Positions 16,809-25,591 of a stretch of DNA of 64,000 nt are shown here, one piece after another (positions within the stretch are counted from its first letter, which is position 1; each line of letters begins with the position of its first letter). The notes beneath the pieces were generated by a model. The model made no database searches, was not told the DNA's origin, and saw only the letters and a list, made by a program, of their open reading frames with translations. Source of the stretch: Bacillota bacterium. GTDB lineage: Bacteria; Bacillota_E; JAJZYS01; JAJYTV01. The translations under genes were made by a program, and so were the position numbers. Location: positions 157,501 to 221,500 of the forward strand of contig JAJZVM010000002.1 of NCBI GenBank assembly GCA_021845645.1. Direction: 5' to 3'.

Positions 16809-18026
16809 TCAGACGGCAGGGCTGGCGGATGCGGTCTCTGCCCCAGCTGCGGCAAGCAGCCTCGGGATACTGCCGACGAAGGCGCCGACGCCGACGGCGA
16901 GGGCATCCTCGTCCACGGTGAAGCGGGGGTGATGATGCGGATAGATGATCCCCTCGTGCGGATTGGCTGCACCGATCAGGATGAACGTCCCTGGTGCCTT
17001 GGTCTGGAAAGCGGAGAAGTCCTCCCCGCCCATGGTGGTGAGGCCGTCCACCACCAGCCGCTCCGGGCCGAACGTCTCTGCGAGGGCCTCGCGCAGCCAG
17101 CGCGTGACCTTCCCGTCGTTGACGACGGGCCTGTAGCCCTGCTCGTAGGAGAATTCGTAGCGGGCGCCGTGGGCTTCGGTGATCCCCCTGACGATCCTCT
17201 CCATGAGGGCCGGCACGTCCTGCCTGAGCTGGGGGTTGAACGAGCGCACCGTGCCCTCGAGCTCCGCCGTTTCCGGGATGATGTTGTCTGCCGTGCCGGC
17301 GTGGAACTTCGTGACGGAGAGCACCAGGCGGTCGAGAGGGTCCGTGCAGCGCGACACGATGTGCTGCAGGTTCGTGACGATCTGGGCCCCCACTGCCACA
17401 CTGTCGACCGTCATGTGCGGTTGCGCGGCATGTCCGCCACGCCCCCGCACGATAATGCGGAACGTGTCGGGTGCGGCCGTGAGCGGCCCGGCGGCCACGC
17501 CCACCATGCCAACCGCGAGCGGCATCCAGAGATGGGCGCCGATCACGAGATCGACCCCGTCCATGACTCCGGCGTCCACCATCTCTTGGGCCCCGCCAGG
17601 GAACAGTTCCTCGGCGTGCTGGAAGAGAAAACGCACTTCGCCTGCCACCTGTTCGCGCAGGCCGGAGAGGACCTTCGCCGTACCGAGCAGCATCGCCGTG
17701 TGCCCATCGTGCCCGCAGGCATGCATGACCCCGGGATTCTGCGAAGCGAACCCGAAATCGTTCTCTTCCGTGATCGGCAGGGCATCCATGTCCGCCCGCA
17801 CCGCCAGGACAGGGCGGGGCGACGAGCCGATCAGCCTCGCCATCACGCTCGTCCGCGTGGGCCGCGAAACCTCGAGCCCGGCGAACGTCTTAAGGATGTC
17901 GTAGACGAAGTTCGCCGTCTCTTCCTCCTGGAACGAGAGTTCCGGATGTGCATGCAGGTGCCGCCGCCATTGCAGCACGTCTTGTCGCACCGATTCCGCC
18001 GCATCCGCCAGCATTCGGGCATCCAT
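16809..18026 (-). CDS. M20 family amidohydrolase (N-acyl-amino acid / hippurate hydrolase type)
   Basis: About 405 residues. Zinc motifs: AVRADMDALPI, HACGHDGHTAMLLG, FQHAEE and the late TTMGGEDFSAF, in the order expected for HipO/IAA-amino acid hydrolases. These cleave N-acyl amino acids in the cytoplasm. The open frame extends to 18104, but the ribosome site GGGAGG (18047-18042) points to TTG at 18032 (seven bases) or ATG at 18026. The extra residues upstream are not family-like. Convergent with the peptide importer. Its substrate could be imported conjugates, but that link is only positional. Confidence 0.88.
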   Translation of the reverse strand: MDARMLADAAESVRQDVLQWRRHLHAHPELSFQEEETANFVYDILKTFAGLEVSRPTRTSVMARLIGSSPRPVLAVRADMDALPITEENDFGFASQNPGVMHACGHDGHTAMLLGTAKVLSGLREQVAGEVRFLFQHAEELFPGGAQEMVDAGVMDGVDLVIGAHLWMPLAVGMVGVAAGPLTAAPDTFRIIVRGRGGHAAQPHMTVDSVAVGAQIVTNLQHIVSRCTDPLDRLVLSVTKFHAGTADNIIPETAELEGTVRSFNPQLRQDVPALMERIVRGITEAHGARYEFSYEQGYRPVVNDGKVTRWLREALAETFGPERLVVDGLTTMGGEDFSAFQTKAPGTFILIGAANPHEGIIYPHHHPRFTVDEDALAVGVGAFVGSIPRLLAAAGAETASASPAV

Positions 18027-18267
18027 CGCCAAGTGCGCACCTCCCGGGCCATTGCTCCCTGTCAGCGCAAGCATACCGCTGGCGCGGGCGCTGGCAATGA
18101 TCAAGTCCCCACCCCGTTCAGGCAGGTTCGCGTGACATGGTCCACCTGTCTCAAACCGTAGCCGGTCTGGCAGGAGCCTTCGAGGCAGCAGGGGCCGGCG
18201 CGGACACGCGCCCTCTGGCCCATCTGCAGCGCAGGATTACGTCACGTGGCCACTGTGAGCGAGCGCG

Positions 18268-18838
18268 CTACGCAAGACAGACAGGCGGCCTGCTCCCAGT
18301 GAGGGGGCAGACTGCTTCGCTGCCGCCGTCGGTCGACTTCAGGACGGACCAGTCGGGGCAGGAGATCCGCCGTACGCGGGAAGTGCGCAGTCCAGGCCGG
18401 CCACGTCGTACGCGAGGCGCGGGGAGACGAAGTCGAGCCGCAGGACGACAAGGGACGGCGGCTTCCCGTCCACAGCGGAATCCAGGTCGTCCAGCGGGCG
18501 CCCCCGTCGCTCGTACGCCAGATCGTCGGCGTTGGCGTGCCTCCGCGTTCCGGAAGCGCCAAATGGGAGGCGGCCCAACCTTCGCTGCCGGTAAGGAAGT
18601 CGATCGCGTCGAAGAGCGGCGAGCCCGTCTCCGCCTGGGGGAGCGCCGTGGAGAAGGCGGAGGTGATCCGCATGTGCCGTGAGAGGAAGTCTTGGACGGC
18701 CGGGTGCGCCCGTGGCGATGCGCCCTTCGGCACGGACGTCCGGCAGGCCGGGAGAAGGATCGCGACCAGCGCCAGCGGGAGGATGCGGGAGGGACGCACC
18801 ACGCGCGACACATCCCCGCCCCGCACGAAGGCCATCAT
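18268..18838 (-). pseudogene. Decayed BNR/YCF48-type lipoprotein gene (two frameshifts, truncated)
   Basis: Reading from ATG 18838 gives a lipoprotein signal (RILPLALVAILLPAC) and a first Asp-box unit, AIDFLTGSEGWAAS then IWRTSDGGARWTTW. Near 18465 sense continues only in a second frame (LRLDFVSPRLAYDVAGLD), and near 18355 in a third (WSVLKSTDGGSEAV). It then stops, far shorter than a working propeller. The pieces align end to end, so this looks like a broken relative of the intact BNR lipoprotein at 9.9 kb. Assembly indels are the alternative. It lies back to back with the serine operon promoter. Confidence 0.55.
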
Positions 18839-18891
18839 CAGGAGACAGCAAGAAGCTTCGGATTTCGACGCCTGCGGCGGCCCTCCTCCGC

Positions 18892-18920
18892 TTGACGGCC
18901 GTCCATGCGGACCGTATAGT
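18892..18920 (+). promoter_or_regulatory. Sigma-A promoter of the T-box serine operon
   Basis: TTGACG (18892-18897), a 17-bp spacer and TATAGT (18915-18920): the best housekeeping promoter seen in the window. The start point is predicted near 18927, at the beginning of the T-box leader. Confidence 0.75.
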
Positions 18921-18926
18921 AGGCGC

Positions 18927-19156
18927 AATTCCATCTGCCATCTGCCGATGAGCGGGAAGAGGATCTTCGCGCCGCGAAGCGAGCCGGGGCGGTGTAAGCC
19001 GGCCGCGCAGGGATCCCCGATTCCACCCGCGAGGTGCCGGCGACGAGCCGGACGTTGGCCGCGTGACGGCTGCAGAGGGGATCCGGCCGTGGCCGGATCA
19101 ATCAGGGTGGCACCGCGACGCACCGTCGTCCCTGAGGGACGGCGGTGTTTTGTTGT
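18927..19156 (+). promoter_or_regulatory. T-box leader (tRNA-sensing riboswitch), probably serine-specific
   Basis: The invariant T-box sequence AGGGTGGCACCGCG is at 19104-19117. It is preceded by a stem III hairpin (ATCCGGCC-GT-GGCCGGAT, 19081-19098). It is followed by a terminator CACCGTCGTCCC/GGGACGGCGGTG (19121-19147) and a T-rich run. In T-boxes, uncharged tRNA pairs with a specifier codon in stem I and with the T-box, switching terminator to antiterminator. GCGGG (18952-18956) and CCCGC (19026-19030) can close stem I, placing TCC (a serine codon, 19022-19024) followed by A as the likely specifier. This agrees with the serine genes downstream. Confidence 0.88.
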
Positions 19157-19179
19157 ACGCGGGGAGAGGAGGATGCCGG

Positions 19180-20322
19180 GTGGTCTGGACCGAGCGGCTC
19201 CTGATCCCGGGACCGACGCACGTGCCGAGCGAAGTGCTCGGCGCGCAGGCGCGCCAGATGACCAACCACCGCGGCGCGTCCTTCAGCGAGCTCGTCGGCG
19301 CCGTCGAGGAGGAGATCGCTCTCCTCGCCGACGCAGAGCGGGCGGTCGTTCTGCCGTCGAGCGGCACAGGCGGGCTCGAGGCGGTGGCGCAGAATCTCCT
19401 GCGCCCCGGGGACCGCGTGCTGGCGGTCTCGGGCGGCGCCTTCGGCGAGCGCTTCGCGCGAGTTGCGGAGCGCAGCGGTGCCGAGGTGACGCGGCTCGAG
19501 GTGACCTGGGGCGAGGCCGCTTCGCCGGCCGAGGTGGTGGCCCGGGCGGCGTCTGGCGACTTCCGGGCGGTGCTCCTCACCCAGAACGAGACCTCTACGG
19601 GCGTTCTCCACCCCGTGGAGGAGATCGCCTGGCGCCTTGCGGGCGGTCCCCTCGTGATCGTCGACGCGATCAGCGGCTTCCCTGCGGTGCCGCTCAAGCT
19701 GCGGAAGGCCGGCATCGACGCGGCCGTCGCCTGCTCTCAGAAGGGGTTCATGGCGCCGCCCGGCCTCTCGCTCGTGCTCCTCGGCCCGCGGGGCCTCGAC
19801 GCCGCCTCCGCCCCGGCCGACCGCCCCGCCTACTTCGACCTCAGGCCCTACCTGAAGGGCTCTTTGCCCTACACCCCGGCCGTCTCGCTCGTCTACGCGC
19901 TGCGCGAGAGCCTGCGCCTCCTCGAGGAGGAGGGCGAGGAGGCGCGGCTTGGCCGCCACCGCCTCCTCGCCGCGATGACGCGCAGTGCCGGCAAGGCGCT
20001 TGGCCTCGCCCCGCTGGCGCCCGCGGCGGTCGCGTCGCCCGCTGTCACGGCGCTCGAGGTGCCGGGCGGCCAGGCGGACGCGCTGCGCCGCGCGGCGCAG
20101 CGCCGCGGCGCGGTGCTCGCCGGCGGCCAGGACCGCCTCAAAGGACGGATCGTGCGCGTCGGCCACGTGGGCTCGGTCATGCCGGTCGACCTCCTGGGAG
20201 GTCTCGGCGCGCTCGAGCTCGCCCGCGCGGAGGTCCTGGGCAGCGCGCCGGACGGCCGCGGCGTGGCTGCGGCACTCGGCGTCTGGGCCGTATCTTGGAC
20301 GACAGAGAGGAGTGGCGCCTGA
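19180..20322 (+). CDS. Class V aminotransferase (serine-pyruvate / alanine-glyoxylate type), probable phosphoserine aminotransferase role
   Basis: 380 residues from GTG 19180, which lies seven bases after GAGGAGG just beyond the T-box terminator. The opening TERLLIPGPTHVPSEVL, the PLP lysine in ACSQKGFMAPPGL (K188) and the aspartate in VIVDAISGFPA (D162) mark the AGXT/SPT branch. In several lineages such enzymes replace SerC and transaminate 3-phosphohydroxypyruvate. Control by a Ser T-box and translational overlap with serA (TGATG) support that role here. A purely catabolic serine-glyoxylate role is less likely. Confidence 0.85.
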   Translation: MVWTERLLIPGPTHVPSEVLGAQARQMTNHRGASFSELVGAVEEEIALLADAERAVVLPSSGTGGLEAVAQNLLRPGDRVLAVSGGAFGERFARVAERSGAEVTRLEVTWGEAASPAEVVARAASGDFRAVLLTQNETSTGVLHPVEEIAWRLAGGPLVIVDAISGFPAVPLKLRKAGIDAAVACSQKGFMAPPGLSLVLLGPRGLDAASAPADRPAYFDLRPYLKGSLPYTPAVSLVYALRESLRLLEEEGEEARLGRHRLLAAMTRSAGKALGLAPLAPAAVASPAVTALEVPGGQADALRRAAQRRGAVLAGGQDRLKGRIVRVGHVGSVMPVDLLGGLGALELARAEVLGSAPDGRGVAAALGVWAVSWTTERSGA

Positions 20323-21908
20323 TGGAGAGGCCGAAGATCCTTGTGTCAGAGGTGCTGGATGCGCAGGCGCTCGCCCTCCTTGCGGAGCACGCGGAGGTCG
20401 AGGCCCACGAGACGATGCCCGAAGCGGACTTCCGGGCGCGCCTTCGCGAGTTCGACGCGGTCATCATCCGCAGCGCCCACCGCCTTACTGCGGAGCACTT
20501 CCGCCTCGCGCCGGGCCTTCAGGTCGCGGCGCGCGCCGGCGCGGGCGTCGACAACATCGACCTCGACGCCGCGACCGCGGCCGGCGTCCTCGTCCTCAAC
20601 ACGCCCGGCGCGAACGCCGTCGCGGCCGCCGAGCACACCTTCGCGCTACTCCTCGGCACAGTGCGCCGCGTGTGCCCCTCGGACCTCCACGTGCGCGCCG
20701 GGGGCTGGCGCCGCCAGGACTACATCGGCTTCGAGCTCAGGGGGCGCCGGCTCGGCATCATCGGTATCGGGCGCGTCGGCCGGGAGGTGGCGCGCATCGC
20801 CCACGGCTTCGGCATGGAGGTCTACGCCTACGACCCCTACGTGGACCCCACCGAGATCAAGCGGCGCGGTGCCGTGCCCTGCGCGACGCTCGAGGAGCTC
20901 CTGCAGAAGGCCGACGTGCTCACGGTCCACACGCCGAAGACCGGCCCGCGCCTCGGCCGCGCCGAGCTCTCGCGCCTGCCGCAAGGCGCCGTCGTGCTGA
21001 ACGTGGCGCGTGGCGGGCTGATCGATGAGCAGGCGCTCATGGACCTCCTGGACGAGGGCCACCTCAAGTTCGGGGCGCTCGACGTGTTCACCCACGAGCC
21101 GCCGCGCGACGAGCGCCTCCTCGCGCGGGACGACCTCCTCTTCACCTGCCACCTCGGCGGCTCGACGAACGAGGCCATGGGCAAGATCGGCACGCGCGTC
21201 GTGCAGCTCGTGCTGCGTGCTCTCGCCGGCGAGGTGCCGGAGGAGGCCGTCAACCTTGCGCTGCCGCAGCTCGACGGCCTTCCCTCGCAGCAGCTGATCG
21301 CGGCGGCCGGCCGTGCGGGCGGGGTGCTCGCGGCACTCGCGAAGGTGGACGGCCCGCTCGTGATCGCGGCCCGCGGGCCCCTGCCCGAGGAGGCCCTGCC
21401 CATCGCGGCGCGGGCGCTCATCGCGGGCTACCTCGGCGTCGCCGCGGACGAGCCCGTGAACGTCGTGAACGCCCTCGTGCAGGCTCAGCGCCAGGGCATC
21501 GCGCTGGAGCTGCGGCGCGAGCCCGAGGACGACGCGCCCGCGCGCATCGCGGCCTGGTTCGCCGGGCAGCCGGAGAAGGACGTCGAGTGCGCTGTCGCGG
21601 ACGGCCGCCTGCTCCGGCTCCTTGGAGCGCCCCTGGACCTTCCCGTCCAGGGCCACCTCCTCGCGACCCGCCACCGGGACCTGCCCGGCGTCGTTGGCCG
21701 CGTCGGCACCCTGCTCGGCGCGGCGGGCGTGAACATCGCGACGCTCCAGCTCGCGCGCTGCGGCGGCGGGCAGGCGGTGATGGCGCTCGGCCTCGACGAC
21801 GAGCCGCCCGCCGAGGCGCGCAAGGCGATCGCCGCGCTGGCCGAGGTGGCGGAGGTGTTCTCGGTCGCGCTCGAGCAAAGCCGCTCGCGGGAGGCGGTAA
21901 AGCCTTGA
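20322..21908 (+). CDS. serA: D-3-phosphoglycerate dehydrogenase
   Basis: 528 residues, the long SerA form. N-terminal catalytic half: [20 protein letters not shown]-binding domain: [19 protein letters not shown]. Catalytic Arg in [10 protein letters not shown], Glu in DVFTHEPP and His in [17 protein letters not shown]. An intervening substrate-binding (ASB) domain is followed by a C-terminal ACT domain ([20 protein letters not shown]) that usually binds serine for feedback inhibition. It catalyses the first step of serine synthesis. ATG overlaps the stop of the aminotransferase gene by one base. Confidence 0.95.
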   Translation: MERPKILVSEVLDAQALALLAEHAEVEAHETMPEADFRARLREFDAVIIRSAHRLTAEHFRLAPGLQVAARAGAGVDNIDLDAATAAGVLVLNTPGANAVAAAEHTFALLLGTVRRVCPSDLHVRAGGWRRQDYIGFELRGRRLGIIGIGRVGREVARIAHGFGMEVYAYDPYVDPTEIKRRGAVPCATLEELLQKADVLTVHTPKTGPRLGRAELSRLPQGAVVLNVARGGLIDEQALMDLLDEGHLKFGALDVFTHEPPRDERLLARDDLLFTCHLGGSTNEAMGKIGTRVVQLVLRALAGEVPEEAVNLALPQLDGLPSQQLIAAAGRAGGVLAALAKVDGPLVIAARGPLPEEALPIAARALIAGYLGVAADEPVNVVNALVQAQRQGIALELRREPEDDAPARIAAWFAGQPEKDVECAVADGRLLRLLGAPLDLPVQGHLLATRHRDLPGVVGRVGTLLGAAGVNIATLQLARCGGGQAVMALGLDDEPPAEARKAIAALAEVAEVFSVALEQSRSREAVKP

Positions 21909-22735
21909 TCGTCGACCAGCACGTGCATCTCGAGAACGGTCCCTACACGCCCGAGGACTACCCGCAGGAGTGGCTCGAGGCCTATCTCGCCACGGCCGCG
22001 CGCCGCGGCGTCGCGCGCATCGGCTTCGTCGAGCACGGCTACCGCTTCGTCGAGGCGCGGGGCCTCCTGCCCGGGACCTGGTCCGAGGAGCGCTGCCGCT
22101 ACCGGGTCGAGCGCTACTTCGCCTTCGTGCGGCGCATGCAGGACCTGGGGCTGCCGGTCGCCGCCGGCATCGAGATGGACTACTGGCCCGGCCACGAGGA
22201 GGGCATTCGGCGCTTCCTCGAGCGCCATCCCTGGGACTTCGTGCTCGGCTCGGTGCACTTCGTCGGCGACTTCGGCGTCGACCTCGACCCCACACCCGAG
22301 ACCTGGCGGCAGATGGGGGAGGAGGCGGTCTGGGAGCGCTACTTGGCGCTCAGCGAGCAGGCGGTGGAAAGTGGCCTCTTCGACGTCCTGACGCACCCCG
22401 ACCTGCCGAAGATCTTCGGCCAGCGCCCGCCCGCGCTCGCCCTCGACTGGTACCCGCGCATCGCGCAGGCCCTGCGCCGCCGGGACATGGCGATCGAGTG
22501 CAACAGCAGGGGGATCCGCCGCCCGATCGGCGAGCCCTACCCGACCCTGCCCTACCTGCAGGCTGCGCACGCGGCCGGCGTGCCGCTCTCCCTCGGCTCC
22601 GACGCCCACGAGCCCGAGAATACGGGCATCGGCCTCGACCAGGCCGCGTCGCTCGCAGCGGATGCCGGCTACCAGAAGGCGGTCCACTTCCTCGGCCGAC
22701 GCCGCATCGCCGCTCCCCTACCCGGCGCGCCGTGA
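21905..22735 (+). CDS. PHP-domain phosphatase (histidinol-phosphatase family), candidate phosphoserine phosphatase
   Basis: 276 residues from TTG 21905, overlapping the serA stop (TTGA). PHP-fold metal ligands are visible: DQHVHLE near the start, [39 protein letters not shown] and LGSDAHEPE. Sequence alone says histidinol-phosphatase (HisK/HisJ type). Its place as third gene of a serine T-box operon that lacks serB suggests it removes phosphate from phosphoserine. As far as I recall, a PHP-type phosphoserine phosphatase has been reported in Thermus. No his genes are nearby. The role is an inference. Confidence 0.8.
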   Translation: MIVDQHVHLENGPYTPEDYPQEWLEAYLATAARRGVARIGFVEHGYRFVEARGLLPGTWSEERCRYRVERYFAFVRRMQDLGLPVAAGIEMDYWPGHEEGIRRFLERHPWDFVLGSVHFVGDFGVDLDPTPETWRQMGEEAVWERYLALSEQAVESGLFDVLTHPDLPKIFGQRPPALALDWYPRIAQALRRRDMAIECNSRGIRRPIGEPYPTLPYLQAAHAAGVPLSLGSDAHEPENTGIGLDQAASLAADAGYQKAVHFLGRRRIAAPLPGAP

Positions 22736-22752
22736 GGCGCAGGCGGGCGTCG

Positions 22753-23007
22753 ATGCGTCAGAATCGAGGCATGCACCCGCGCCCAAGCTCGCTGCCGGAT
22801 GAGAGCCTGAAGGACGCCGCCGGGCGGATGCGCGCCGCCCGGCGAACCGTTGTCGTCGGCTCGCGCGGCGCCGGCAAGACGACCTTGGCGCGTGCGCTCG
22901 CACCGCTCCTCGGCCTCCCGCTCCACCACCTCGACCGCCTCTACTGGCAGAGCGGCTGGGCGCCGCGCGGGGACGATGTCCAAGGCCGTCGAGGAGTTCG
23001 ACCTCCG
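22753..23007 (+). pseudogene. Truncated FlaR-like P-loop kinase fragment
   Basis: After ATG 22753 or 22771 the frame encodes [19 protein letters not shown] and [18 protein letters not shown]. This is the P-loop and the next 30 residues of a topology-modulation/adenylate-kinase-like protein. Sense then stops and the frame runs into unrelated sequence. The intact paralogue at 45.9-46.5 kb shares [11 protein letters not shown] and continues for about 130 more residues. Only about the first 50 conserved residues survive here, so this is a gene remnant left by deletion or rearrangement. Confidence 0.6.
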
Positions 23008-23423
23008 ATGAGTGGCGCAGCTTCCGACGAAGCTTCCGTGACCGACGTCGCCCAGGCCCTCGGCATCCCGCCCCAGGCCTGCGTGCGGATCCTCCGCGAG
23101 GAGGGGGCCTCCTCGGCTGACGCCCAGGAGGCCTTGCGCCGCATCCTGCGCCACAAGGCCTACCAGACTAGCATCATCCGTTCCCCGGGCGCTTTCTTCC
23201 GCGGCGTTCTTCGCCGCCGCCAACAAAACAGAACGCGCAGCCCGCGTCGCCGCTTGGCCGCGCCTACCTGCGCGCCTACCACCTGCTTGCCTCTGGCCAG
23301 ACTACCGCTGCGGCGGCCGCCGCCCTCCACCAGGACTTCCCGAATGCGCCAGCAGAACTGCTCGCTACCGCCTTATCCTGGGCAGCCGGCCTCCGCGGCC
23401 CTGATCGCTCTCACAAAGCCTGA
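23008..23423 (+). pseudogene. Unrecognised small gene split by a frameshift
   Basis: ATG 23008, with GAGGAG 11 bases upstream, opens a frame with protein-like composition ([20 protein letters not shown], then [20 protein letters not shown]). Around 23215, at CAACAAAACAG, sense moves to the -1 frame and continues as [20 protein letters not shown] and [15 protein letters not shown] to a TGA at 23423. Joined, it would be about 137 residues with an N-terminal helical, possibly DNA-binding, domain and an alanine-rich helical end. I do not recognise the family. The shift lies at an A run, so an assembly indel is possible. Confidence 0.45.
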
Positions 23424-23532
23424 GCGATCCCGTCGCAAAGAGCGCGAGCGGCTACAGCCACGCGGGGCGCCAGGAACGGAACCGGAATCGCGGAATGTAG
23501 AGAGCAAGGAGCGGAAGGCAGGGTGAGGCCGG

Positions 23533-24927
23533 ATGGCAAGCGTTCGCACGTACCTAAAGGAGCACAGTCAGGTCTTCACGGATCTCAGTGACCGCATCTG
23601 GCACACCCCGGAAATCGGCCTTCGCGAACAGGCGAGCAGCCAAGCGCTCATGGACGCCCTCGCAGCGGAGGGGTTCGCCCTGAATCGGCTGGAGTCGATG
23701 CCCACCGCCTTCGTCGCGAGCTACGGCGAGGGCGCGCCGGTCATAGCACTGCTCGGCGAGTACGACGCACTGCCTGGCCTCAGCCAGGCGGCGGATGTGG
23801 CGGAGAGAGCACCTATCGTCGAGGGCGGCCCCGGACACGGCTGCGGACACAATCTTCTCGGCACCGCCGCAGCGGCGGCAGCCATGGCCGTGCGACATGC
23901 CATCAGGAGCCAGGGGCTGCGCGGCACCGTGCGCTTCTATGGCTGTCCCGCGGAAGAGACCCTGGTGGGCAAGGTGTTCATGGCGAAGGAAGGCCTGTTC
24001 CGCGACGTCGACTGCGCCCTCACGTGGCATCCCGGCAGCGCCAATGCCGTCTGGGCGGCGAGCACCCAGGCGATGAACTCGGTACGCATCCGCTTCCACG
24101 GCATCCCCGCGCACGCCGCCGCCAACCCGGAGGACGGACGCAGCGCCCTGGACGCCGTCGAGCTGATGGACGTCGGAGCCAACTTCCTGCGTGAGCATGT
24201 CCCCTCGGATGCGCGCATCCACTACGTGATCACGGACGGCGGCGATGCACCGAACGTGGTCCCCGCCCATGCGGAGGTCTGGTACTACGTACGCGCCCCG
24301 CGGCGCGACGACGTCGAGGCCATTTACCGCCGCCTCCTGGACGTCGCCCGCGGCGCGGCCCTGATGGCCGGCGTCAGCCATGAGGTGGAGCTCGTCACCG
24401 GCTGCTACGACACGCTTGCGAACCGCGTCCTCGGCGACCTGCTGCAAGAGCAGATGGAGAACATCGGCGCGCCCGTGTTCAGTCCCGAGGAGCACCGGCT
24501 CGCGCACGACCTGCAGGCCACGTTCGCGGACGGGACGGTCGAGCGGGCGGTGCGCCACCTCAGGCGCCGCGGCCTCGCGGTGCCGGCCGGCTGCGACCTC
24601 GTCGAGGCCGTCGCGCCGAGCTCCGGCTACGGCAAGGTCGACAGCGGATCGACCGACGTGGGCGACGTGTCCCACATCGTGCCGACAGCCCAGCTGACCG
24701 CGGTCACGGCTCCCCTCGGGACGCCGGGCCATTCCTGGCAGAACGTCGTCTCGGTCGGGAGCGGCATCGGTCACCGCGGCATGCTCTACGCAGCGGAGGT
24801 TCTGGCTCAGGCGGCCGCCGAGCTCCTCGCGCGTCCCGAGCTGGTCGCCCAGGCCAAGGAGGAGTTCCGCCAGAATGCGGAGCCCTATGTCTCTCCGGTG
24901 CGCGACCTGGCGACGCCGCGCGGCTGA
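23533..24927 (+). CDS. abgB: M20 amidohydrolase, AbgB-like (p-aminobenzoyl-glutamate hydrolase subunit B type)
   Basis: 464 residues. The opening YLKEHSQVFTDLSDRIWHTPEIGLRE, the zinc-binding run GEYDALPGLSQ, GPGHGCGHNLLG and CPAEE, and the insert HGIPAHAAANPEDGRSALDAVELM match the AbgB branch of M20 rather than HipO. AbgB works with AbgA to cleave folate-breakdown p-aminobenzoyl-glutamate. No abgA or abgT gene is adjacent, and single-subunit relatives act on other amide conjugates, so specificity is uncertain. ATG after GGTGAGG. Monocistronic, between the remnant zone and the tetR operon. Confidence 0.85.
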   Translation: MASVRTYLKEHSQVFTDLSDRIWHTPEIGLREQASSQALMDALAAEGFALNRLESMPTAFVASYGEGAPVIALLGEYDALPGLSQAADVAERAPIVEGGPGHGCGHNLLGTAAAAAAMAVRHAIRSQGLRGTVRFYGCPAEETLVGKVFMAKEGLFRDVDCALTWHPGSANAVWAASTQAMNSVRIRFHGIPAHAAANPEDGRSALDAVELMDVGANFLREHVPSDARIHYVITDGGDAPNVVPAHAEVWYYVRAPRRDDVEAIYRRLLDVARGAALMAGVSHEVELVTGCYDTLANRVLGDLLQEQMENIGAPVFSPEEHRLAHDLQATFADGTVERAVRHLRRRGLAVPAGCDLVEAVAPSSGYGKVDSGSTDVGDVSHIVPTAQLTAVTAPLGTPGHSWQNVVSVGSGIGHRGMLYAAEVLAQAAAELLARPELVAQAKEEFRQNAEPYVSPVRDLATPRG

Positions 24928-24952
24928 CCGAGGGGAAGGGAGCCGCGAGCTC

Positions 24953-25591
24953 TCACATGTCCTCGCGCCCGCCGAGATCCCCCGTCAGGTAGCGCTGCAG
25001 CGTCGGCCCGACCGCCTGCACGAGATCGTCCACGGGCGTCGAGGCAAGCGGCTCCAGCCGCAGCACGACCCTCGCCACCAACAGGCCGAAGATCTGGCTG
25101 CCGACGAGCGCGACGCGCAGATCGGCGTCGTCCCCCGTAAGGGCCCCCGCCAGACGGCCGAGCACCGCGTGGCCCAGGAACTCCCGCAGCATGGCCGCCC
25201 CCTGCTCGTTCGTCGCGGCGGTTCGCACCAGCCCCGCCAGGGTGCGCGGCAGCTCGGGATCCGTCCAAAGCACGGAAAGCATGCGCAGGATGCGCTCGCC
25301 GATCCGCCCCGGTTCCACGGGCACGTCGTCCGGTGCCAGAGCCTCTGCGAGCGCCGCCTGGAGATCCGGGAGGCGCATGGCGGCGAGGAAGAGGCCCTCC
25401 TTGCTGCGGAAGTAGTGGTGCACGAGCGCCGGGTCAACGCCGGCGTCGGCGGCGATCTCGCGCAGGCTGGCCTGGTCGTAGCCCCGCTCGGTGAACCTGC
25501 GCCGCGCCGCGCGCAGGATGGCCTCCCGCGTGCGGCTCAGGCCCGGCCGGCGCCCGCGCCGCCTGGGTGTCTCGCGCCGCTTCCCGGTCAT
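24953..25591 (-). CDS. TetR/AcrR-family regulator of the adjacent ABC exporter
   Basis: 212 residues from ATG 25591, overlapping the stop of the ATPase gene (ATGA). The N-terminal HTH is clear: TREAILRAARRRFTERGYDQASLREIAADAGVDPALVHHYFRSKEGLF. The C-terminal ligand domain is divergent, as usual. As last gene of a permease-ATPase-ATPase-tetR operon it probably represses that operon. A 22-bp palindrome sits over the operon's -10 region at 28452. The arrangement parallels E. coli CecR/YbiH with ybhFSR. Confidence 0.88.
   Translation of the reverse strand: MTGKRRETPRRRGRRPGLSRTREAILRAARRRFTERGYDQASLREIAADAGVDPALVHHYFRSKEGLFLAAMRLPDLQAALAEALAPDDVPVEPGRIGERILRMLSVLWTDPELPRTLAGLVRTAATNEQGAAMLREFLGHAVLGRLAGALTGDDADLRVALVGSQIFGLLVARVVLRLEPLASTPVDDLVQAVGPTLQRYLTGDLGGREDM

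Noticed and set aside
18537..20321. A 595-codon N-terminal extension of SerA in the same frame
   Set aside because: It passes through the T-box leader and the aminotransferase gene. SerA homology begins exactly at ATG 20322, coupled to the upstream stop.
23200..23230. Programmed -1 frameshifting at CAACAAAACAG
   Set aside because: The heptamer is not a standard X-XXY-YYZ slippery site and no downstream pseudoknot was evident. An indel is simpler.
22736..23532. Insertion sequence or integrated element in the remnant zone
   Set aside because: No transposase, integrase, terminal inverted repeats or target duplications were found. Only decayed coding fragments.
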